Shown here: piece by piece, positions 1 to 6,951 of the stretch
Layout of the letters: each line of letters begins with the position of its first letter
Numbering within the stretch: position 1 is the first letter of the stretch
Assembly (NCBI GenBank): GCA_017396725.1
Contig: JAFQLA010000286.1
Location: 1-9,265, forward strand
Source of the DNA: Oscillospiraceae bacterium
Lineage (GTDB): Bacteria > Bacillota_A > Clostridia > Oscillospirales > Oscillospiraceae
DNA: 9,265 nt
Reading direction: 5' to 3'
Translations under genes and position numbers: made by a program
Notes under the pieces: model-generated
Database searches by the model: none
The model's input: the letters and a program-made list of their open reading frames with translations, nothing else
What the model was told of the DNA's origin: nothing

Positions 1-84
1 CTTCAGCGCGGCAGTAAGGTTCACGCATGTGGTGGTTTTACCCACCCCGCCCTTCTGATTTACGATGGCTACGATCTTTGACAT
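1..84 (-). CDS. parA: ParA/Soj chromosome-partition ATPase (N-terminal fragment, runs off the left edge)
   Basis: Only the first 28 codons lie in the window. They read from an ATG at 84-82 and contain the deviant Walker A motif KGGVGKTT at residues 11-18, preceded by VAIVNQ and followed by a VNLTAAL segment. This is the standard start of chromosomal ParA/Soj proteins. MinD normally starts with a different sequence before its GKGGVGKT motif, so MinD is less likely. ParA is an ATP-dependent dimer that binds DNA non-specifically and works with ParB/Spo0J at parS to segregate origins, and in Bacillus it also regulates DnaA. A weak ribosome binding site (AGGTG) ends 4 bases before the ATG. Two parS-like sites lie about 110-160 bp upstream, which supports the partition assignment. 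parB would be expected further left, outside the window. Confidence 0.9.
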   Translation of the reverse strand, partial: MSKIVAIVNQKGGVGKTTTCVNLTAALK

Positions 85-131
85 GGGACACCTGCTTTCC
101 GATTGACGAATGCCAAAATTACTACAGCCTA

Positions 132-159
132 AGTATACCATATTTTCAATGGTTTTCAA
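132..159 (-). promoter_or_regulatory. Probable sigma-A promoter of parA
   Basis: On the minus strand there is a -35 TTGAAA (159-154), a 16-bp spacer and a -10 TATACT (137-132). A TGG directly before the -10 gives an extended -10 element. Each hexamer matches consensus at 5 of 6 positions. Transcription would start near 125, leaving a leader of about 40 nt before the parA ATG. The promoter makes parA independent of the mrdA operon, which terminates at 243-278. Confidence 0.65.
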
Positions 160-193
160 CACTCGCACCGCAAATTTAACAGTTTCTTTCCAA

Positions 194-209
194 TGTTTCA
201 CATGAAACA
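194..209. promoter_or_regulatory. parS-like ParB/Spo0J binding site 1
   Basis: The 16-mer TGTTTCACATGAAACA differs by one base from the palindromic Firmicute consensus parS, TGTTTCACGTGAAACA. The change converts the central CG step to CA. The palindrome is flanked by A and T, so arm symmetry extends to 193-210. It lies between the mrdA terminator and the parA promoter, next to a partition gene, which is where a parS site is expected. Binding is inferred from sequence similarity. Confidence 0.8.
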
Positions 210-227
210 TCGTGGGAAACGGGCAAA

Positions 228-243
228 TGTTTCATGTGAAACA
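228..243. promoter_or_regulatory. parS-like ParB/Spo0J binding site 2 (reverse complement of site 1)
   Basis: The 16-mer TGTTTCATGTGAAACA also differs from consensus parS by one base and is the exact reverse complement of site 1. The two sites start 34 bp apart. The non-consensus half-sites face each other and the consensus half-sites face outward. The last base, 243, touches the A/T tract of the mrdA terminator. Confidence 0.8.
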
Positions 244-278
244 AAAAAGAAAGCCCTCTGCCGCAGCAGAAGGCTTTC
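243..278 (-). terminator. Intrinsic terminator of the zapA-to-mrdA operon
   Basis: On the minus strand a 13-bp stem (278-266 pairing with 261-249, with one G-T pair) closes a 4-nt TGCG loop and is followed by six T residues (248-243). It begins 8 bp after the mrdA stop codon. There is no T-tract on the plus-strand side, so it acts in the minus direction. It separates the operon from parA. Confidence 0.92.
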
Positions 279-286
279 AGAGTAAA

Positions 287-2362
287 TCAGGGAAGAAGCG
301 TGTTCTCGCCGATCACGGCGGTGCCGATCTCCTCGGGGGAGAAGTAGGCGTTGAGGATCTCCACCGCGGTGGAGGCCAGAGCCGCGCCGCTGCCGCCCTT
401 TTCAATGACGATGGCCACCGCGATCTCAGGCTCATCAAAGGGGGCAAAGCAAACGAAGATACCGTTATTCTTAATGTTGCTGCCCAACTGGGCGGTACCT
501 GTCTTGGCGCCTGCGGTGACCACGCAGTCGGCAAAGTAGGAAGAGACGCTGCCGGAGGTGACCAGATCCCCCATGCCCTGCTTTACCGCGGCAAGGGTTT
601 CCGGCGCCATGGCGACGGTATTGGTGGGCTCGGCGTTGTAAGCGTAGACCACCTCGGAATTATCGTAGGTGGAGACGGACTTTAAAAGATGGCAGTCATA
701 GTGATCGCCGCCGCCCACCAAAGTGGCGATATAGTTTGCCAGCTGCAAGGGCGTGCACAATGTATAGGACTGGCCGATGGCGGCGGTGATGGTCTGGCCG
801 TCCGTCCAGGTCAGCTCTTTCTCCTGGCAGTATTCGGGGGAGGAGAGGTTGCCTGCCGCGTCGCCGATCTCGATGCCGGTGGGTTTGCCGAGACCGAACT
901 GCATGGCGTAATCATTGAGCACATTGATGCCCATGAGACGGCCCACTTCATAGAAGAAGTAGTTGCAGGAGACTTTGATGGCCTCCGCCACATCGATATT
1001 GCCGTGGCGGGAGGGATAGATCCAGCAGCGGGGCTGCGGGTGGGAATAGTAGGTATAGATGCCCTCGTCCCGAATGCGGGTGGCGGTGGTGATGGTGCCG
1101 CTTTCGATGGCGGCTACCGCCGTGCAGGGCTTGAAGGTGGAGCCGGGGGGATAGAGGCCGCTGGTGGCGCGGTTGTTCAGGGGATTGCGCTCATCGGCAA
1201 CGATGGTGGCATAGTCCTGATTGAAAGTGGCGAGGTTATAGGTGGGATAGGAGGCAAGGGCCAACACATCGCCGGTACCGACCTGCACAACGGCGGCGCC
1301 TGCGCCGCGGGCAATACCGTCTTCGTTGGTCATCTTGGTGATGGTTTCCGCCAGCGCGTTGTCGGCGGCTTTCTGCAGCGTGATATCCAGCGTCAATCGG
1401 ACGGTGTCACCGGGCTGAGGGTCTACGGAGTAGAGCTCGCTGGTGATCTTGCCTTCATCGTTGGTGGTGATGATGCGCACGCCGTCGGTGCCGTGGAGGT
1501 ATTCTTCAAAGGCGGCCTCCACGCCGGTCTTGCCCACGATATCCTCGTAGGCGTAAGCGGGGTTATCTTTATAGGTCTCCCACTGGGCATCGTTCATGCG
1601 GCCGGTGTAGCCCAGCACATGGGCGGCATAGGTGGTGTTATACTCGCGGGTGGAAGAGGTCTCCACCGTGACGCAGGAGAACTTGCCGTCCTTAAGCTCG
1701 GTGATGAGGGTGACGGGGATATCCTCGGCAAATACATAGGAGGTGTAGCCTGTAAGAGAGCGGTATTCCAATTCGTACCGCGCGGCCATAACGCAGCGGG
1801 CCTGCTCATCACTCCATGTGGGATCGATCTCATAAAGCTCCCGCAGGTATTTGAAAAGCTCGTAGGCGGAGATATCCGGCATGGGATCTTCCTCCGTCAG
1901 AACCTTGGTGGAGAGTTCGTGGCGTTTGAGGAACTGCTCCAGGCGGTTGCGCTGGCTGGAACTGAGCTCCTCTCCGGTATAGTAAACCAGAGGACGCTGG
2001 GCGGTAATGGGCAGATTATCCGTCCAGGCGATGCCGTTCTCGGTGCAAATTTCCATTAATTTCCAGATTTCCTGATTGAGGTCCTGCCCCTCGCCCAGAA
2101 GATCGGAGTCGAAAGTGAGGGCGTAGGACAGGCGGTTGGAGACCAGCACCTTGCCGTTTCGGTCGGTAAGGATGCCGCGGGAGGTCTCCACCGGCTCGGA
2201 AATGGTGATGGTGCGGACGGATTGCTGGAGGTATTCCTCCCCGTGGACGATCTGGGTATCATATAAAATATAGGTATAGAGGCCGATGCAGACTGCCATA
2301 AAGAGCACCAGCACGGCAAGCCGCCGTGTGAGGGTGCTTTTGAAATTGGAATCTTCGAACAT
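287..2362 (-). CDS. mrdA: Penicillin-binding protein 2 (class B PBP, elongation transpeptidase)
   Basis: This 691-aa protein is a class B penicillin-binding protein, a D,D-transpeptidase that cross-links peptidoglycan outside the membrane. A single N-terminal membrane anchor spans about residues 15-34, followed by the PBP dimerisation region with the typical SRGILTDRNGKVL segment near residues 61-73. The transpeptidase domain carries all three penicillin-binding motifs: S408-T-F-K411 with the nucleophile serine, S465-C-N467, and K620-T-G-T. The start is supported by AAAGGAG upstream of the ATG, and the gene lies 41 bp after mreD. It is the last gene of the operon and its stop is followed at once by a terminator. 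Placement after mreC and mreD points to the elongasome PBP2 role rather than the divisome PBP3/SpoVD role. No PASTA repeats are visible at the C-terminus. Confidence 0.93.
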   Translation of the reverse strand: MFEDSNFKSTLTRRLAVLVLFMAVCIGLYTYILYDTQIVHGEEYLQQSVRTITISEPVETSRGILTDRNGKVLVSNRLSYALTFDSDLLGEGQDLNQEIWKLMEICTENGIAWTDNLPITAQRPLVYYTGEELSSSQRNRLEQFLKRHELSTKVLTEEDPMPDISAYELFKYLRELYEIDPTWSDEQARCVMAARYELEYRSLTGYTSYVFAEDIPVTLITELKDGKFSCVTVETSSTREYNTTYAAHVLGYTGRMNDAQWETYKDNPAYAYEDIVGKTGVEAAFEEYLHGTDGVRIITTNDEGKITSELYSVDPQPGDTVRLTLDITLQKAADNALAETITKMTNEDGIARGAGAAVVQVGTGDVLALASYPTYNLATFNQDYATIVADERNPLNNRATSGLYPPGSTFKPCTAVAAIESGTITTATRIRDEGIYTYYSHPQPRCWIYPSRHGNIDVAEAIKVSCNYFFYEVGRLMGINVLNDYAMQFGLGKPTGIEIGDAAGNLSSPEYCQEKELTWTDGQTITAAIGQSYTLCTPLQLANYIATLVGGGDHYDCHLLKSVSTYDNSEVVYAYNAEPTNTVAMAPETLAAVKQGMGDLVTSGSVSSYFADCVVTAGAKTGTAQLGSNIKNNGIFVCFAPFDEPEIAVAIVIEKGGSGAALASTAVEILNAYFSPEEIGTAVIGENTLLP

Positions 2363-2403
2363 GGCGGCTCCTTTCTTTCAAAGTAATATGCCGGGGAAGG
2401 GGA

Positions 2404-2913
2404 TCAGTCGTAGATATGGCACTTTTTGTGCAGCGGATAGAAGATGAAGTGCAGCGCCACGGCAAAGGGGAGGCTGATAAGGAGCTCTTTGAAAAACTGC
2501 GTCAGCAAAGCGCCCAGCGAGGCGTCACCTTTCACAAGAAAGATAAGGATGTTCAGCACGCCGCAGAACACAAAGGAGAGCAGCGAGCAAAGCAGCGAGC
2601 AGATCAGCCCCGGCTGCAGGAGGCTCTCGGCGATCAGGGCGGAGCAAAGGGCTGTCGCCGTCAGTGCCACGGTATAAAAGCAGGGGATGGGGGCGGTGAT
2701 GATGAGGTCGCAGACAAAGCCGAAGGCGAGACCGAAGATGGTGCCCTCAAACGAGCCCTCAAAGGCGCCGATGATGGCGGGGATCATGGGCAGAATGAAA
2801 AAGGAGATGCCCCAAAGGCGGATGTTGCCTAAAATCAGCTCCTGCGCCAGAAGCACCAGCAGCACAAGACCGCCAAAAAGCAGCCACTTGATCCACTTTT
2901 CACTTCTGGACAT
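2404..2913 (-). CDS. mreD: Rod-shape-determining membrane protein MreD
   Basis: This 169-aa protein is almost wholly hydrophobic, with five to six predicted membrane segments at about residues 10-28, 34-52, 57-75, 79-98, 102-127 and 142-160, and a basic short tail (HKKCH). MreD is a poorly conserved integral membrane partner of MreC in the cell-wall elongation complex, so position and topology carry most of the call. It lies between mreC (21 bp gap) and the PBP2 gene, the usual mreC-mreD-mrdA order. An AAAGGAG ribosome binding site sits about 8 bases before the ATG at 2913. Another ATG 7 bases earlier is out of frame. Acidic and polar residues such as D69 and E96 within or beside segments are compatible with the family. 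Confidence 0.87.
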   Translation of the reverse strand: MSRSEKWIKWLLFGGLVLLVLLAQELILGNIRLWGISFFILPMIPAIIGAFEGSFEGTIFGLAFGFVCDLIITAPIPCFYTVALTATALCSALIAESLLQPGLICSLLCSLLSFVFCGVLNILIFLVKGDASLGALLTQFFKELLISLPFAVALHFIFYPLHKKCHIYD

Positions 2914-2934
2914 GGGTCATGCTCCTTTCCGAAA

Positions 2935-3774
2935 TTAGTCTACCACTTCAAATTCCTTGATGACGAAAACCTCGGTAAGATTTTCAAAATCTGCCTTGGG
3001 CACTACGATGGCGTACTGCACGAGGCCGCTGTCATCGGGGCGGACTTCCTCCACCGCGCCGATGATAAGGTCAGAGGGGTAGTAGCCGCCAAGACCCGTG
3101 GTGACGATGAGGTCGCCGTTCATCAGGTCAGAATCCTGAGAAATATAGTTGAGGCGCAGCTTGCCCTGACTCATCAGGTCAAAGTTGCCCTCCGCCACGC
3201 CGATCTCGCCGGTGCGGAAGACCTGCGCGCCGATCTCGGTATCGGTATCGATGACGGTGAGCACGGTGCTCCAGTTGCTGCCCACCTCGCTGACAACGCC
3301 CACAAGATACCCCTCGCAGGTGATAACGCAGTTGCCCACGGTGATGCCGTAGTCCGCGCCGTGATTCAAGGTGATAGAGGCGGTCCAGTTAGAGGTGCTC
3401 TGGGCGATGACATCCACCGATTCCCAGACGAAATCCTTCCGCTTTTCCCGAAGGCCCAAAAGCTCCCGCAGCCGCGCGTTCTGTTCACTGTCAGCCTCCG
3501 ACTGGCGGACGATCTGTTCCTGCTCTGCCAGCTGGCGTTTGAGCTCCTCGTTTTCGGCAAGGAGGGCGTTGTAGTCGGCAAAGCGGCCCTGCTGGGTCTC
3601 GAACCAGTCGCCGATGGCGGTGGAGGCGGCCCGGAAGGGCGCGGCAACAGCCCCCGCCACGCTTGCAAAGCTGGTGGCGGAGTTGGAAAAGAAGGTCATA
3701 ACGCAAAGGGCCACGGCAATGACCACCGCTGCGAAAAGCACCCACATGCCGTTATTTTTCAGGAAGTTTTTCAT
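2935..3774 (-). CDS. mreC: Rod-shape-determining protein MreC
   Basis: This 279-aa protein has one N-terminal membrane anchor (about residues 10-30), an alpha-helical coiled-coil stretch at about 60-110 containing YNALLAENEELKRQL, and the extracytoplasmic beta-barrel MreC domain from about 120 to the end. The family hallmark is visible at 219-242 (NGDLIVTTGLGG followed by YYPSDLIIGAV), as is the C-terminal DFENLTEVFVI strand. MreC forms filaments that activate PBP2/RodA during side-wall growth. The gene starts 12 bp after the maf stop, and its likely ribosome binding site (GAGG) overlaps the maf stop codon, suggesting translational coupling. mreD follows after 21 bp. No mreB precedes it, so MreB, if present, is encoded elsewhere. 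Confidence 0.93.
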   Translation of the reverse strand: MKNFLKNNGMWVLFAAVVIAVALCVMTFFSNSATSFASVAGAVAAPFRAASTAIGDWFETQQGRFADYNALLAENEELKRQLAEQEQIVRQSEADSEQNARLRELLGLREKRKDFVWESVDVIAQSTSNWTASITLNHGADYGITVGNCVITCEGYLVGVVSEVGSNWSTVLTVIDTDTEIGAQVFRTGEIGVAEGNFDLMSQGKLRLNYISQDSDLMNGDLIVTTGLGGYYPSDLIIGAVEEVRPDDSGLVQYAIVVPKADFENLTEVFVIKEFEVVD

Positions 3775-3786
3775 AAAGATCCATCC

Positions 3787-4365
3787 TCAGGCAAGAAAAG
3801 AAAATCCGAACTGCTGCAGCATTTCGCTCAGCAGAAGAAGGGGAAGCCCCATCACATTGAAAAAGTCGCCTTCGATGCCCTTGACCAGAAGGGCGCCCAG
3901 ACCCTGCACCGCGTACGCGCCGGCTTTATCCATAGGCTCGCCGGAGCGGATGTAGCCCAAAAGCTCTGCCTCGCTTGCCTCGCGGAAATGGACGGCGGTG
4001 GACTGGGCGCGGGTCAGGATCTTATCCCCCTGCGCCACGGTGACGCCGGTGCAGACGGTGTGGCTGCGGCCGGAAAGCGCGGTGAGCATTTTCAGCGCTT
4101 CGGCTTCGTCGTGAGGTTTGCCCAGACGCTGGTCATCCAGAAAGACCATGGTGTCGGCGGTGATGATCACATCGTCGGGGAGAGTGATGGAACGGGCGGC
4201 CACAGCTTTTACCCGGGAAATATGGCTTACCACCTCTTCGGGTGTGAGCCCGTCGGGATAGCTTTCGTCCGCTTCGGGAACGAGAACGGTAAAATCATCG
4301 ATCCCCATGCGGTGCAGAAGCTCCTGCCGGCGGGGAGATTTGGATGCCAGAACGATGCGTGCCAT
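3787..4365 (-). CDS. maf: Maf family nucleotide pyrophosphatase
   Basis: This 192-aa protein has the Maf signature SKSPRR at residues 8-13, the conserved TADT at 69-72 with likely catalytic base D71, and the LGKP segment at 81-84. It also has GAYAVQG and EGDFFNVMGLPL near the C-terminus. Maf proteins hydrolyse non-canonical or canonical nucleoside triphosphates to monophosphates. The combination of SxSPRR, the QG segment and the MGLPL tail fits the dTTP/UTP pyrophosphatase (YhdE/Bacillus Maf) subgroup better than the m7GTP subgroup, though I cannot prove this by eye. Length is normal. AAGGAG lies 10 bases before the ATG. It directly precedes mreC, a common Firmicute arrangement, and a 72-bp AT-rich gap separates it from the U32 gene upstream. 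Confidence 0.92.
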   Translation of the reverse strand: MARIVLASKSPRRQELLHRMGIDDFTVLVPEADESYPDGLTPEEVVSHISRVKAVAARSITLPDDVIITADTMVFLDDQRLGKPHDEAEALKMLTALSGRSHTVCTGVTVAQGDKILTRAQSTAVHFREASEAELLGYIRSGEPMDKAGAYAVQGLGALLVKGIEGDFFNVMGLPLLLLSEMLQQFGFSFLA

Positions 4366-4413
4366 AAAGGGAATTCTCCTTAAAAGTAAATACGAATGGT
4401 AATATACAGACGG

Positions 4414-4419
4414 ATTATA
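4414..4419 (-). promoter_or_regulatory. Possible internal -10 element in the U32-maf gap
   Basis: The 72-bp gap between the U32 and maf genes (4366-4437) is far AT-richer than the flanking genes and contains a perfect TATAAT on the minus strand. No good -35 hexamer is found 16-18 bp upstream and there is no extended -10, so this may be chance in AT-rich DNA. If real, it would let maf-mreC-mreD-mrdA be transcribed apart from zapA. Confidence 0.25.
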
Positions 4420-4437
4420 ACGAGATATATTTAAAAA

Positions 4438-6534
4438 TTACTCCACACCACGGTAGAAAAGGCCGCGGGTCATGTTCTTTGGGGGCTGGGCATTGCCCTC
4501 GGTATAGCCGCGGAAAATGGCGGCGCACTCCTCGCCGGACTCCGTGGTAAAGCGGAGGCGGGCATAGGAAAGCCCCAGAGAGGTAAAGTCAGATACCTTG
4601 TCGCCAAGGTAGAGAACATGGGCGTTTTCGATCTCGTTGCGGCAGCCGAAGGCGCTCAGCAGCGGGAAGCGCTCGCCGGTGCGGTCGGTAAGATAGTGGG
4701 GGCCATCCTTGCAGGAGCAGCCCACGGAGTTGCAGATCACGCAGTTTTCCATGATCATAAGAGGCAGGCGGCCGTAGACGATAGCCTCAGCGGCAATGGG
4801 CTTTTGCAGATCACGGATCTGCTCGCGGCGCAGCTCGAAGGAGACGGTGGCAGAGAGAAGGCCTTCGTCCTTCAAAAACTGCATGGAGCCGGAGTTGAAT
4901 ACATTCATGCCGAAATCGGCGCGAACGGGGAGTTCCGCTGCCCTGGCAAGGGAGAGGTGGCCAATGTTGCCTGCGCCGCAGGAGCGAACGCCCATAGCTT
5001 TGGCTTCTTTCAAAAGAGCGATTAGCTGTGCTTCATCCCCGTCTTTCCACACGCGGGGGAGAAGCGCGCAAAGCTCCGTCTCGCCGTGGGCGAGGGAGAG
5101 GGGCATTTCATGGAGCTTTTCCAGCGGGAAATAGACAATGGCGGGAAGCTGGTCGCAAAGGGCCTTTGTCATCTGCTTACCCTCCATCACCGAGCAGGTG
5201 AGGCGGGGGGCGGCGGAGCCGTTTTTTCCCTTGGCAGGCGCCGTGTAGGGAAGGAAGCGGCGGACGGGGGGCGCGGTGCGCTGCGCTTCCAGCTGAGAGA
5301 GAGCCTCGCGGCGCAGCGCGTTGATGACGGAGGCGCTGACGGAGAGACCTTCTGCCACATCCGCGGCGCATTCCACGGCGGTAAAGACGGTGCCGCCGGT
5401 TTTCTGCAGCCGCTGGCAGAGATCCTCCGCGGTAACGGCGCGGTTTCTCGCCTCCTCCGGGGGAGGAGCGGAAACGGTAACGGTATGGTCAAGATCGTCG
5501 CAGGCGGTGAGGGTGATCGCCTCGCCCCGCTTTACGCTGAGAGTAAAGCGGACAGGCACCGTGCGGCGGTCTTCTTTTTCGTAAAGAGCGCGGGCCGCGG
5601 CGAAAAGCGCCGTGGGCTCAGGGGTGTTTTCAGGGCGGGTACCGAACATGTGAGGGCCTTTTTTGCCCTGATAGTACCCATCGGTAAAGCCGCTGCGGGA
5701 GAAGGCCTCCGCAAGGTCGCGGTGTTCTTTGGCGGTGGGGCGGCGGTTTTCCCGCAGGATGCGGGCATAGATGTCGGTAATAACGGCTACATATTCCGCC
5801 CGCTTCATGCGGCCTTCCAGCTTAAGGCAGGCAACGCCCATGTCGCTCATTTCCACGGCGTAGTCCGCAAGGCAGGAGTCCTTGAGGCTCAGGGGATGGC
5901 CTTTTTCCTTGCCGTCCACACTGTAGGGCAGGCGGCAGGGCTGGGCACAGCGGCCGCGGTTGCCGCTGCGGGAACCGATAAGAGCGCTCATGGCGCACTG
6001 ACCGGAATAGCACATGCAAAGAGCGCCGTGAAGGAAGGTCTCGATCTCGATGGAGGCCTCACGGCAGATGTGGGCGATCTCCTCACGGCTCATTTCGCGG
6101 GCGAGGACGGCCCGCTCCATGCCAAGCCGCGCCGCTTCTTCCACGCCGCCCAGCGTGAAAAGACTCATCTGGGTGCTGGCATGCAGCGGCACATCGGGCA
6201 CGGCCTTTTTGAGCATAGAAAGAACGCCCCAATCCTGCACCAGGATCGCGTCCACCCCGGCGTCGCTTGCCATGCGGGCGATGCGGGCGCACTCGGGCAG
6301 CTCGCGGTCGGTGACAAGGGTATTGAGGGTCAGATAGACTTTTACCCCGCGCAGATGGCAGTAAGCCACAGCCCGGGGGAAGGTCTCGTCATCAAAGTTT
6401 TTGGCGCTGCGGCGGGCGTTGAAAGCCCCGGCGCCCATGTATACGGCGTCCGCTCCGCTCTGCACCGCCGCCACCATGGATTCCCATGAGCCGGCGGGAG
6501 CGAGAAGCTCGGCGCGCTTAGCGCTTGCTGCCAT
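4438..6534 (-). CDS. U32 family peptidase-like protein (long RlhA/YdcP-type, with C-terminal extension)
   Basis: This 698-aa protein opens with the U32 barrel signature ELLAPAG (9-15), SGADAVYMG (26-34) and a KNF motif near 45. The family pattern then follows at 165-200: ETFLHGALC with C173, C175 and C180, then NRGRC (C196) and QPC (C200). LEGRMKRAEYVA lies at 239-250. The length and the C-terminal half fit the long subfamily that includes E. coli RlhA (YdcP), which hydroxylates 23S rRNA C2501 and needs iron-sulfur biogenesis. The older name 'collagenase-like protease' probably does not describe the function. A second Cys group (C598, C601, C606, C608) lies in the C-terminal region. The ATG overlaps the end of zapA by 17 bp and has only a weak ribosome binding site, implying translational coupling. 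RNA modification is inferred from family; the substrate here is unknown. Confidence 0.87.
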   Translation of the reverse strand: MAASAKRAELLAPAGSWESMVAAVQSGADAVYMGAGAFNARRSAKNFDDETFPRAVAYCHLRGVKVYLTLNTLVTDRELPECARIARMASDAGVDAILVQDWGVLSMLKKAVPDVPLHASTQMSLFTLGGVEEAARLGMERAVLAREMSREEIAHICREASIEIETFLHGALCMCYSGQCAMSALIGSRSGNRGRCAQPCRLPYSVDGKEKGHPLSLKDSCLADYAVEMSDMGVACLKLEGRMKRAEYVAVITDIYARILRENRRPTAKEHRDLAEAFSRSGFTDGYYQGKKGPHMFGTRPENTPEPTALFAAARALYEKEDRRTVPVRFTLSVKRGEAITLTACDDLDHTVTVSAPPPEEARNRAVTAEDLCQRLQKTGGTVFTAVECAADVAEGLSVSASVINALRREALSQLEAQRTAPPVRRFLPYTAPAKGKNGSAAPRLTCSVMEGKQMTKALCDQLPAIVYFPLEKLHEMPLSLAHGETELCALLPRVWKDGDEAQLIALLKEAKAMGVRSCGAGNIGHLSLARAAELPVRADFGMNVFNSGSMQFLKDEGLLSATVSFELRREQIRDLQKPIAAEAIVYGRLPLMIMENCVICNSVGCSCKDGPHYLTDRTGERFPLLSAFGCRNEIENAHVLYLGDKVSDFTSLGLSYARLRFTTESGEECAAIFRGYTEGNAQPPKNMTRGLFYRGVE

Positions 6535-6838
6535 TCTGGAGCTTGAAGAGCTGGCGGCGCAGTTCGGAAGCTTCGTTCTTGGCCTTGGCAGCTTCGTCCA
6601 GATAGTCCTTGAGCTGACGGCGCAGCGCTTCGGCGGATTCCTGTGCCTTTAATAGTTCGTCTGCGATGTTCACGGCGGTGAGGATGGCAGCGTCGGTGCG
6701 GCCCACATGGGCGCTGTCCAGGATCTCGGTGAGCTTACCGTCCACATAGCTGCCTACCTTCTGCATGTAGGAAGGAGCCTCTTCTGCCACCAGCGTGTAT
6801 TCCGCTCCGCAGATATTGATAACGACACGGTTTTCCAT
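6518..6838 (-). CDS. zapA: Cell division protein ZapA
   Basis: This 106-aa protein matches ZapA, the cytoplasmic protein that bundles and cross-links FtsZ filaments at the Z-ring. The N-terminal globular head has VVINICGAEYTLV (5-17) followed by YMQKVGSYVDGKL (24-36). The hallmark TDAAILTAVNIADELLK lies at 48-64. The remainder (about 64-100) is a charged helix rich in A, E, K and R that forms the coiled-coil tail. A strong AAGGAGG ribosome binding site sits 6-7 bases before the ATG. It is the first gene of the minus-strand operon, behind a recognisable promoter, and its 3' end overlaps the U32 gene. Adjacent zapA and U32 genes are a frequent Clostridia pairing as far as I recall. Confidence 0.93.
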   Translation of the reverse strand: MENRVVINICGAEYTLVAEEAPSYMQKVGSYVDGKLTEILDSAHVGRTDAAILTAVNIADELLKAQESAEALRRQLKDYLDEAAKAKNEASELRRQLFKLQNGSKR

Positions 6839-6923
6839 AAAAAGTCCTCCTTGAATTTCTCTCTTTGGCGGGATAGACCGTTAAAAATGGCAATATTACA
6901 ACCATTTTAGTATGATACAATAT

Positions 6924-6951
6924 ATTATATCACAAAAAATCAATGTGTGAA
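6924..6951 (-). promoter_or_regulatory. Probable sigma-A promoter of zapA operon, with dyad over the -35
   Basis: On the minus strand there is a -35 TTCACA (6951-6946, 5 of 6 to consensus), a 16-bp spacer and a perfect -10 TATAAT (6929-6924). Transcription would start near 6917, giving a leader of about 80 nt. The leader contains a 7-bp inverted repeat (6884-6890 with 6902-6908). The -35 lies inside a 19-bp dyad, CAATGTG-N5-CACATTG, at 6941-6959, which could be an operator. Confidence 0.65.

Noticed and set aside
1..84. MinD, as expected after mreCD.
   Set aside because: The N-terminus with NQKGGVGKTTT and VNL matches Soj/ParA, and parS-like sites lie upstream.
212..685. An open frame on the plus strand starting between the parS-like sites.
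   Set aside because: Its first codons run through the second parS-like site and the mrdA terminator, then antisense to the mrdA 3' end, and it has no good ribosome binding site.
689..2059. A 456-codon open frame on the plus strand antisense to mrdA.
   Set aside because: It mirrors the GC-rich codons of mrdA, gives a Gly/Ala/Asp-rich sequence with no recognisable domain, and mrdA has all its catalytic motifs on the other strand.
3361..4383. A 340-codon plus-strand open frame across mreC and maf.
   Set aside because: It spans two genes with clear motifs on the other strand and encodes nothing recognisable.
5086..6489. A 467-codon open frame on the plus strand antisense to the U32 gene.
   Set aside because: It is low-complexity (Gly, Ala, His rich), has no family motif, and the opposite frame carries the full U32 signature.
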